From an uncultured Pseudomonadota bacterium (lineage in GTDB: Bacteria; Myxococcota; UBA796): a stretch of DNA of 5,078 nt. The notes below the pieces were generated by a model, which was given only the letters and a program-made list of their open reading frames with translations, was not told the DNA's origin and ran no database searches. The stretch covers positions 1-5,078 of the forward strand of contig CAJWHX010000280.1 in NCBI GenBank assembly GCA_913040875.1, written 5' to 3'. This document shows, piece after piece, positions 1 through 5,078 of this stretch (position 1 is the first letter of the stretch; every line of letters begins with the position of its first letter). A program made the position numbers and the translations under genes.

Positions 1-1314
1 AAGGATATTGACGGTTTGATTGGAACTCAGTCGATCTTTAATTTGATTCCAATCGGATGTAGAAAGTTCTGTTGGTGGTTCGTTCGGATCAGAGATCTTT
101 CGAAGTCCTCGTCCCAATCCACTAATATCGTGCGGAGATTCATTTTCATGAGCATACAGGATTGCTGTCGCGGCAAGCCATGTAGCGTCGTAGGAATGAG
201 CCGTAAACACACTGCTTTGAGCATCCACTCCATGTACGTTGTTTAAACGACTGATGAACTCCTCGTATTGAGAAGAACTTGGAACAGAAGGTTTCGTTCC
301 TTTGATTTGGTTCGTGATGGAAGTTTCCAGCTCTGTATTGCCACCCGTATACTCTCTTATGGCAGAGAGTAGTTCGATCTTAGCTGCCGAATCTGTCAGC
401 AATAGTGGTATGGTTTCATAGCCACTGGTACGCATTGTTGTGATGGCTTGCATTAAATCTGCCGTGCTGTCTGAAATAAATACCAGTGCTTCAATCGACC
501 CATCGCTCAATAAGCTGTTGATTTTACCAGGGATACTATCGGGAACATTGATTTCAAACGTATCCGTAGCAGGGACCTCTCCCATACTTTCTTCGCGTAA
601 ATCTCTCAATGTTGTCCCAATTCCTCTTCCATAAATACTGGTTTGGTATAGGATGGCAACGTTGTTTAGATTTGTGTCTCGCAAATAGACTTCCAACCGT
701 TTACTTTGTAAGGTATCGGGTCCAGTGGTTCGCCAGAACAAACCAGGTTCATCATCTGTATAGACGGTGTCGATCGGTTTTAAGGATTGTGCGGTGGCAG
801 ATGGAGAGATAAATAGCGATCTCCTGTTGCTAAGATTTGTGGCATATAAGGTGTCTTGCGATCCCGCTGGACCGACGATGACTTCAACGCCCATTGTATT
901 GACTAGAAAGTCCGTGACTGTTTCTACAGCATCCTTTTCAGTTAGCGAGTCGCCAGCATTGTTTTGATAGTTGCAGGTGATTTGCACCAATGGTTTTCCA
1001 TCTACCCAAGCACCCATCGGTCCAGTTTCTAGGATGTCATTGAAGGCTAGTGTACTGGCGGCGAGTTTGCTGGCATCGGCTTCAAAATCGAACATTTGAC
1101 CCATCACAAAGGCATCTTTGTATGCACTGGTATTCGACCAAAAGTCTGGTGGGTTTGTTGTTTCGCAACGGGGTATCGCCTCGACGGTGCTGCAATATCC
1201 ATCTGCTTGGCAGGTGTTCCCAAATCCAAACGTGTCGATGCAATCAGCGGTGCTCTCACACTTCAAGGGGTCAACAGTTGCGAACAACGAACAAGCTTGC
1301 AATAGTAGAAACAT
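1..1314 (-). CDS. Branched-chain amino-acid-type substrate-binding lipoprotein (type I periplasmic binding fold), 3' end outside window
   Basis: At least 438 residues are read without a stop; the C-terminus lies beyond the left edge. The start is MFLLLQAC, a lipobox-like LQAC with Cys8, so the protein is probably lipid-anchored. A Cys-rich module follows (C19, C25, C35, C41, C50, with an NTCQADGYC stretch), a style common in myxobacterial-type exported proteins. From about residue 59 it matches the Leu/Ile/Val-receptor (Peripla_BP_6-like) family: VIVGPAGS at 145-152, ISPSAT at 169-174, FWRTTGPD at 193-200, VAILYQTSIYGRG at 219-231 and HSYDATWLAATAILYA at 373-388. By family length, probably only a few dozen residues are missing. 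The ATG overlaps the stop of the upstream TPR gene (TAATG) and has a strong GGAGG 9 nt upstream. No permease or ATPase gene is seen. The fold is well supported; ligand and role (uptake or sensing) are unknown. Confidence 0.88.
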   Translation of the reverse strand, partial: MFLLLQACSLFATVDPLKCESTADCIDTFGFGNTCQADGYCSTVEAIPRCETTNPPDFWSNTSAYKDAFVMGQMFDFEADASKLAASTLAFNDILETGPMGAWVDGKPLVQITCNYQNNAGDSLTEKDAVETVTDFLVNTMGVEVIVGPAGSQDTLYATNLSNRRSLFISPSATAQSLKPIDTVYTDDEPGLFWRTTGPDTLQSKRLEVYLRDTNLNNVAILYQTSIYGRGIGTTLRDLREESMGEVPATDTFEINVPDSIPGKINSLLSDGSIEALVFISDSTADLMQAITTMRTSGYETIPLLLTDSAAKIELLSAIREYTGGNTELETSITNQIKGTKPSVPSSSQYEEFISRLNNVHGVDAQSSVFTAHSYDATWLAATAILYAHENESPHDISGLGRGLRKISDPNEPPTELSTSDWNQIKDRLSSNQTVNIL

Positions 1315-2087
1315 TAAAACTGTCCTCCAATTGTAAATCCACCAGGGGTTACCTGTATCTGTGCGGGTTTTGTAGCCTGCCAAGTGGTGAGGCCTACTCC
1401 AGTAACAGCCGCACTCCAAAGTAGGAGACTGGTCGTCTGAGAACGTTTGAACTGACCGAGAAGATCATTCTCTTGTACTTCGCTGGAACAGTAGCCGCCT
1501 CCATCGGTCAACTGGCAAAGGGTGTTGATATCGTTGTAGAGACGATGGGTATGCAGTGTCGATATGGACGCAGCGGCAATAAAAGTGCTTGCACCGGCTG
1601 CATTCAAAACAGGTAATAACATAGTGTTTTTTGGAAGAGAGGGAGATTGTCCCTTTCCGTCTATAGATTTGGTTCCCAACACCTTTTCGTCAGGGATGTC
1701 ACTGCTGGCTGTTTCCTGTGTCATGTCCGTTTCTGTTACTGGGACTTCTGATACTTGTTCGTCAAGCTGTTGTTTTCGCTTTAACTCCAATTCAGTCATC
1801 CAAGATCTGAGTTCCTCTTGCTCTTCAAATGGAGCAAATGCTCGATATTTCCTTAGATACACGATGGCGTCTGCGAAGTTGTTGTCTGACTCATGTGCGA
1901 GGGCAATATTCTTTAGAAAGGCGGGGAGTTTTGTGAGTTCATAACCACGTTCCCAGGCTAGAACAGCCGATTCGTACTCGCCTTCTTCATACAACATTTG
2001 ACCGTTGAAAAACAACTCTTTCGCTCGCTCTTCTGATACGTCCTCTTGAGCGTGACACAGACTGTGCAACCAAAATAGAAAAATCAT
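1314..2087 (-). CDS. Exported TPR protein with two C-terminal hydrophobic segments
   Basis: This 257-residue protein begins with a short Sec-type signal, MIFLFWLHSLCHAQ, with likely cleavage after CHA. There is no proper lipobox around Cys11. Residues about 22-55 and 56-90 read as two tetratricopeptide helical hairpins (for example NGQMLYEEGEYESAVLAWERGYEL). An acidic, Thr/Ser-rich linker spans about 106-152. Two hydrophobic stretches (about 155-178 and 219-237) flank a loop with Cys191 and Cys200 that could form a disulfide. The protein ends in QVTPGGFTIGGQF, beta-like with a terminal Phe. The gene follows the kinase by 24 bp, in the same frame, and overlaps the lipoprotein gene by one base. 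No Shine-Dalgarno is evident, so translation may depend on the kinase. A scaffold or adaptor role in the envelope is inferred; the enzymatic function, if any, is unknown. The topology of the hydrophobic segments (inner membrane or otherwise) is uncertain. Confidence 0.82.
   Translation of the reverse strand: MIFLFWLHSLCHAQEDVSEERAKELFFNGQMLYEEGEYESAVLAWERGYELTKLPAFLKNIALAHESDNNFADAIVYLRKYRAFAPFEEQEELRSWMTELELKRKQQLDEQVSEVPVTETDMTQETASSDIPDEKVLGTKSIDGKGQSPSLPKNTMLLPVLNAAGASTFIAAASISTLHTHRLYNDINTLCQLTDGGGYCSSEVQENDLLGQFKRSQTTSLLLWSAAVTGVGLTTWQATKPAQIQVTPGGFTIGGQF
1324..1328 (-). promoter_or_regulatory. Strong Shine-Dalgarno of the lipoprotein gene
   Basis: GGAGG lies 9 nt before the ATG at 1314, inside the 3' end of the TPR gene. 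It fixes the ATG as the preferred start, even though the resulting signal peptide is only seven residues before the lipobox Cys. The site plus the TAATG stop/start overlap suggests independent initiation combined with coupling. Confidence 0.8.
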
Positions 2088-2111
2088 TGGGTGAGCTCTA
2101 GGTATTACGGG

Positions 2112-3707
2112 TTATTCAAATGGATTTGATAGATCCTTAACACCTTTGGATTTGGGCTTGACCGTTTTCTTGATTTTTTTCGGTGTGGAGGAATCCTTTT
2201 TGGGGTGTGACTTCTTAACGGTCGGCTTGGCGATCAATTCAATATTTAGAGAAGAATCTTCAGTGGGCCAGGCCAAAGGGTGATCGTTGTATCCTTTTCT
2301 TTTCAACCGTAATGTACCGTTATTGTCTGCAGGTAGATTTATGATTGTTGGCGTTGTCCCAATAGGATTGTCGTTTAAAAATATCTGGGCACCGCTTGGC
2401 ACCGTTGTGATATTGACAGTTAGTAATGCAGGTTGTATGGGCTTGAACTTCTTTTCTACAATTGTCGTTGGGGTAGGAGTGCTGGTCTGTCTTTGCACAG
2501 TCGGAGTGGTGTTGAACACCTGTGTCCAGATAAATACGCCGACACATATTAAGAGTAAACTGGCCAGTGCGAGTGTAGATTTTCCCGTACTATGAGAGTT
2601 CGAGTTGATATCATTGGCTGACAGATCCGTTTGTCTAGCCTGTTTGATCGTTTCTACAGAATCTGCCTCTAGAGACACGTTGTCTGTGAGGGAGACCGCG
2701 CCAATAGAAGTGGACGTATGCTCATGTACGCATTCATCATCGCAGTAGAGAGCCTGATTGTGGAGATACATTGATGAATTAGTTTTTTTTAGCGCTAGAG
2801 CGAGTGCCGTTTTCATTTGGCTAAGGCTTGTAAATCTCTCTTCCGGATTCTTTTTGATGGCGGTTTCGATTGCCCAACATAGAGCCGGTTCCGATTCTAA
2901 TTCCGGTACAACTTCAGTCAACGGCACTGGGTCGTGAAAAAGCTGACTGGCCAAGATGCTAGACAAGGAGCCTCCAACAAATGGAGTCTTTCCAGTAACG
3001 ATGGTATACAGCGTGAGACCCAAGGAATACATATCGGTTAGCGGAGTTAGATCTTGGCTATCTTTATCGATTTGTTCTGGACTCATATACATCGGGCTAC
3101 CAAGAACCGTCCCCGTCTTTGTGATTGTGGGGTCGTGGTTGTCGGCTCGTGCAAGACCAAAATCCAATAGTTTTGCATGCAAACCTCGCTCCGGAAGTTC
3201 TATCAGCATGATATTGCTCGGCTTAATGTCTCGATGTAAGATATTTTTGCGATGTGCCTCTGCCAATGAACCACAGATCTGGACCCCCACGGTTTTGGCA
3301 ATCGTAGGACTCAAGGCACCATTCCTTTTGAGGTATTCCTTTATGTTGCACCCGTCTAAATACTCTATCACTTGATATTGATACCCTTCCTCTGTAATCC
3401 CGTAGTCAAACAGTCGAATTGTATGCGGATCAGAGAAGCCAGCTATCGTTTGTGATTCCAGTTCAAACCGTTTATTGTCGCTTCCTTCTTCGGGGTGCAG
3501 CATCATTTTAATGGCGACTTTTCGTTGCAACTTTGTATCTATGGCTAGATATATCTCACCCATCCCACCAGAGCCGATGGTCTTCTCAAGATGATAGCGA
3601 CCGGCCAGAACCCTATTCAAATGCACCCCCTTTACAGAATCTTTTTTGACCGGCTGATTTGATTTGGGCATATCAACTGTATTGTGGGTCTTATCGGAAG
3701 AAGGCAT
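2112..3707 (-). CDS. Transmembrane Hanks-type Ser/Thr protein kinase with C-terminal PEGA domain
   Basis: This 531-residue protein has a complete kinase domain at about 37-309: Gly loop GSGGMGEIY (45-53), ATP-binding Lys67 in VAIK, probable alpha-C Glu84, HRDIKPSN (158-165, catalytic Asp160), DFG (182-184), an activation segment with Thr/Ser (TITKTGT, 194-200), SPE in place of APE (209-211), Asp225 and Arg291. All key catalytic residues are present, so it should be active. A linker of about 70 residues carries a CDDECVHEH cluster (322-330). One transmembrane helix follows (about 377-398), then a Pro/Thr-rich spacer and a PEGA domain (about 429-493, with VPSGAQIFLNDNPIGTTP). The tail has 13 Lys between 494 and 524. 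The kinase should face the cytoplasm and the PEGA domain the periplasm. The start is the first ATG after an in-frame stop at 3737-3735; no Shine-Dalgarno is visible, and Met13 is a possible alternative. It is first of a probable three-gene unit. Substrates are unknown. Confidence 0.95.
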   Translation of the reverse strand: MPSSDKTHNTVDMPKSNQPVKKDSVKGVHLNRVLAGRYHLEKTIGSGGMGEIYLAIDTKLQRKVAIKMMLHPEEGSDNKRFELESQTIAGFSDPHTIRLFDYGITEEGYQYQVIEYLDGCNIKEYLKRNGALSPTIAKTVGVQICGSLAEAHRKNILHRDIKPSNIMLIELPERGLHAKLLDFGLARADNHDPTITKTGTVLGSPMYMSPEQIDKDSQDLTPLTDMYSLGLTLYTIVTGKTPFVGGSLSSILASQLFHDPVPLTEVVPELESEPALCWAIETAIKKNPEERFTSLSQMKTALALALKKTNSSMYLHNQALYCDDECVHEHTSTSIGAVSLTDNVSLEADSVETIKQARQTDLSANDINSNSHSTGKSTLALASLLLICVGVFIWTQVFNTTPTVQRQTSTPTPTTIVEKKFKPIQPALLTVNITTVPSGAQIFLNDNPIGTTPTIINLPADNNGTLRLKRKGYNDHPLAWPTEDSSLNIELIAKPTVKKSHPKKDSSTPKKIKKTVKPKSKGVKDLSNPFE

Positions 3708-3728
3708 GAAAATTATGGGGTTGGGTTT

Positions 3729-3743
3729 GTAGTGTTACACTAC
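3729..3743. repeat. Perfect 15-bp inverted repeat in the kinase leader
   Basis: GTAGTGTTACACTAC has 7-bp arms around a single central base. It ends 21 bp upstream of the kinase ATG and lies roughly 27-41 nt downstream of the start point predicted from the promoter at 3777-3806. The short centre suits a dimeric regulator's operator better than an RNA hairpin, although a 6-bp stem with a UAA triloop is possible in the transcript. The symmetry is seen directly; the function is inferred. Confidence 0.6.
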
Positions 3744-3776
3744 CATAACATCAATGAGGTTTGATTCCATCAATAT

Positions 3777-3806
3777 TTTATAATGGTGCTGCGGTTCATT
3801 GGGCAA
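3777..3806 (-). promoter_or_regulatory. Candidate sigma70-type promoter of the kinase-TPR-lipoprotein unit
   Basis: On the minus strand, a -35-like TTGCCC (3806-3801) is followed by an 18-bp spacer and a -10-like TATAAA (3782-3777, five of six consensus bases). Transcription would start near 3770, giving a leader of about 60 nt before the kinase ATG. The placement in the only long gap of the window supports it. No alignment or start-site data back it up. Confidence 0.45.
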
Positions 3807-3814
3807 CATTGAAT

Positions 3815-3832
3815 ACCATTTAAACAAATGGT
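3815..3832. repeat. Perfect inverted repeat upstream of the candidate -35
   Basis: ACCATTTAAACAAATGGT has 7-bp arms and a 4-base centre. It lies 8 bp upstream of the candidate -35 box, a usual place for an activator or upstream repressor site. The stem is AT-rich and is not followed by a T-run in either direction, so it does not look like a terminator for fpr. Its sequence is unrelated to the 15-bp palindrome downstream, so the two would bind different factors if both are operators. Confidence 0.5.
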
Positions 3833-3959
3833 TCTTGTCGTTGTGGTTTGAAATACTGACTGTGCAACCATTCTACCGTAGGATATAAAGTATAGAGCTG
3901 TGGTTTTGTTGAGGCCTTTGGCAAAGAACTCTTTCCTCTTCGGACTGTGGGAGATGTGC

Positions 3960-4730
3960 CTAGAAATATCTCTCTGTCAAAATGTGCCCGGGGGTTCTTC
4001 TGCGGTGTTTGAGGAAGCCGAGTTCCTTTAGTGTACCTGTTGACTCTTTGATCATTAGAGGATGCCCGCACAGCAACAGAACAGAATGTTCAATAGACAA
4101 TGCGACGCCTGTATGGTTACTGAGTTCTTTGTTGGATAGCAACGTTTGAATATGGTTGTGGAGTTGAGCGCGCCCTCCATTTTCTCGTGTCACTACAGGG
4201 ACATAGTTCAAGGTTGGGTATCGTGTCTGTAAAGCGGATATGTACTCGACAGAGCAAAGGTGCTGCTCTTGTCTGACACTGTGTACTAGTAAAATGTTTT
4301 GGCATTCTCGTAAGATAGGCTCTGAATTTTTGAGCATCGACAAGTAAGGGGCTATACCCGTACCAGTACCCATCATCCACAGGTCTTTCTTGACGATGGT
4401 GGGTAGATTTCCAGAATGGAAATTACCGGTTATGAACGGCTCCATGCAACATCGATCGTTAATATTTAGGTTGGCCAATCTTGAAGATGTCACGCCCCCA
4501 TCAACGGCCACCATCAAGAATTCAAAGACCCCTTCTTCAACAGAAAGAATCGTCATTGCCCGCAAGGTTCTATCATTGTGCTGATCATCGAGGAGTCCAA
4601 TTCGGATAAATTGTCCTGGTTCCCATGGGATATTGCTGGTATACCAATCTGGACGGATTTTAATCATGAACAGACAATCGGGAAGTTTTGTAAAACCGAC
4701 AACGGTAGCATTGTTTTGTAATTGAGTCAT
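3960..4730 (-). CDS. fpr: Ferredoxin (flavodoxin)-NADP+ reductase, bacterial Fpr type
   Basis: This 256-residue flavoenzyme exchanges electrons between NADP(H) and ferredoxin or flavodoxin in the cytoplasm. Length and layout match the bacterial Fpr class (E. coli Fpr is 248 residues). The N-terminal FAD barrel has PGQF (38-41). The NADP domain has GTGTGIAPYLSML (121-133), Arg153 in the HSVR stretch, TREN (181-184), Arg187, and CGHP (221-224). The end, HRRRTPGHILTERYF, is close to the E. coli ending and finishes in an aromatic residue. The retained Arg153/182/187 favour NADPH over NADH. The usual flavin motif RxYS reads RAMT (57-60), replacing the Tyr that packs on the flavin. The start has an AAGG Shine-Dalgarno and lies 81 bp after the upstream gene. 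The downstream redox partner is not in the window. Confidence 0.93.
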   Translation of the reverse strand: MTQLQNNATVVGFTKLPDCLFMIKIRPDWYTSNIPWEPGQFIRIGLLDDQHNDRTLRAMTILSVEEGVFEFLMVAVDGGVTSSRLANLNINDRCCMEPFITGNFHSGNLPTIVKKDLWMMGTGTGIAPYLSMLKNSEPILRECQNILLVHSVRQEQHLCSVEYISALQTRYPTLNYVPVVTRENGGRAQLHNHIQTLLSNKELSNHTGVALSIEHSVLLLCGHPLMIKESTGTLKELGFLKHRRRTPGHILTERYF

Positions 4731-4732
4731 AG

Positions 4733-4741
4733 CCTTACCTT
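4733..4741 (-). promoter_or_regulatory. Shine-Dalgarno region of fpr
   Basis: AAGGTAAGG holds two AAGG cores just before the fpr ATG at 4730. The distal one (4741-4738) has the better spacing of 7 nt; the proximal one is only 2 nt away. This supports the chosen start. Confidence 0.6.
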
Positions 4742-4811
4742 ATAATTGTTCTCTATCCTAAGATCATTACTTTTGACGCAAAGGGGCAAACTTTGAAGTT
4801 GACGACAGGAT

Positions 4812-5078
4812 TCAAGGGGACGGTTCAGTAGCATTGCGAGCAAACTGGAGACTAATCTGTTTAACGTGGGCAATGCTGTCTTCGAGAGATAAATCCAACC
4901 GAGCTCCGGAGGCTCTAGTGTGTCCACCACCACGCGTAGAAAGTGTTTTCGCTAAGGCGGAACAGTCGATGCCGTTATGGCCTTTAAATGTGGGGTTGGA
5001 ACGCAAAGAGACTTTGTGGGTTCCATTGGGCAATCCAACGATGAGAGCAGCAAAATCTACACCTGTAGTACAGCGTAA
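4812..5078 (-). CDS. DHH/DHHA1-family phosphoesterase (NrnA-like), C-terminal part only
   Basis: The window holds the last 88 residues; the N-terminal DHH catalytic domain lies beyond the right edge. The visible part is a DHHA1 domain: VDFAALIVGLPNG, then KVSLRSNPTFKG, then IDCSALAKTL and the signature RGGGHTRASGARL. In this family the GGGH loop binds substrate phosphate, and members include the oligoribonuclease/pAp phosphatase NrnA and related exopolyphosphatase-like enzymes. The KVSLRS plus IDCSALA pattern fits the NrnA-like branch rather than RecJ, but the missing N-terminus prevents a firm choice. The frame stays open to the window edge, so the start is outside; the TTG at 5033 sits inside the conserved domain and is not the true start. 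fpr follows in the same direction after 81 bp. Confidence 0.85.
   Translation of the reverse strand, partial: LRCTTGVDFAALIVGLPNGTHKVSLRSNPTFKGHNGIDCSALAKTLSTRGGGHTRASGARLDLSLEDSIAHVKQISLQFARNATEPSP

Noticed and set aside
1050..1424. Plus-strand open frames antisense to the lipoprotein and TPR genes
   Set aside because: The minus strand encodes recognisable signal, Cys-rich and binding domains across this region; the plus-strand products look random.
2287..2595. Plus-strand open frame encoding a hydrophobic 102-residue peptide
   Set aside because: It lies wholly antisense to the PEGA and transmembrane part of the kinase gene; its hydrophobicity is a reflection of the opposite strand.
2956..3375. 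Plus-strand open frame of 139 codons
   Set aside because: It is antisense to the kinase catalytic core, which is clearly the real coding strand.
2060..3870. 13-nt direct repeat GACTGTGCAACCA at 2060-2072 and 3858-3870
   Set aside because: One 13-base match in about 5 kb is not far from chance, one copy is inside the TPR signal-peptide coding region, and no flanking similarity extends it.
3871..3959. Possible terminator after fpr (small stems around CTTTGCCAAAG and CTACGGTAG)
   Set aside because: Stems of four base pairs without a U-tract do not support an intrinsic terminator.
3820..4071. Minus-strand open frame of 83 codons overlapping the 3' end of fpr and the following gap
   Set aside because: It overlaps the conserved C-terminus of fpr in another frame, has no ribosome site I can see and resembles no family.
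4747..4785. Possible promoter for fpr (TTGCGT and TAGGAT, 15-bp spacer)
   Set aside because: The spacer is too short and both boxes are poor matches; fpr may be read from upstream instead.
4789..4800. Short palindrome AACTTTGAAGTT between the DHHA1 gene and fpr
   Set aside because: Its arms are only 5 bp, there is no following T-run, and no clear promoter lies around it; such matches are common by chance.

Overview
The window holds five genes, all on the minus strand, with short gaps. It comes from a Gram-negative bacterium with a mid-range GC content (about 45% by eye). A transmembrane Hanks-type Ser/Thr kinase with a PEGA domain, a TPR protein with a short Sec signal, and a ligand-binding lipoprotein with a Cys-rich N-terminus together suggest the Myxococcota/Bradymonadota or a related former-deltaproteobacterial lineage. 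That placement is an inference from gene style, not from a marker gene.

Read in the direction of transcription (right to left), the window opens with the C-terminal end of a DHH/DHHA1-family phosphoesterase resembling NrnA (5078-4812). After 81 bp comes a complete ferredoxin/flavodoxin-NADP+ reductase (fpr, 4730-3960). These two look like ordinary core-metabolism genes. The 252-bp gap that follows (3959-3708) has no gene or convincing terminator. It does contain a plausible sigma70-type promoter (TTGCCC, 18 bp, TATAAA) flanked by two perfect inverted repeats, one upstream of the -35 and one in the predicted leader.

The second half is a compact three-gene unit: Ser/Thr kinase (3707-2112), TPR protein (2087-1314) and a type I periplasmic-binding-protein lipoprotein (1314-1, running off the left edge). 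The gaps are 24 bp and then a 1-base TAATG overlap, so the three genes are very probably co-transcribed and partly translationally coupled.

The proposed working model is an extracytoplasmic sensing chain. A lipoprotein captures a small ligand; a two-hydrophobic-segment TPR protein may act as envelope scaffold; and a membrane kinase with a periplasmic PEGA domain and polylysine tail signals into the cytoplasm. No permease or ATPase is visible, so the binding protein may serve sensing rather than transport. This model is inferred from gene order and domain content; the domain calls are read from the sequence.
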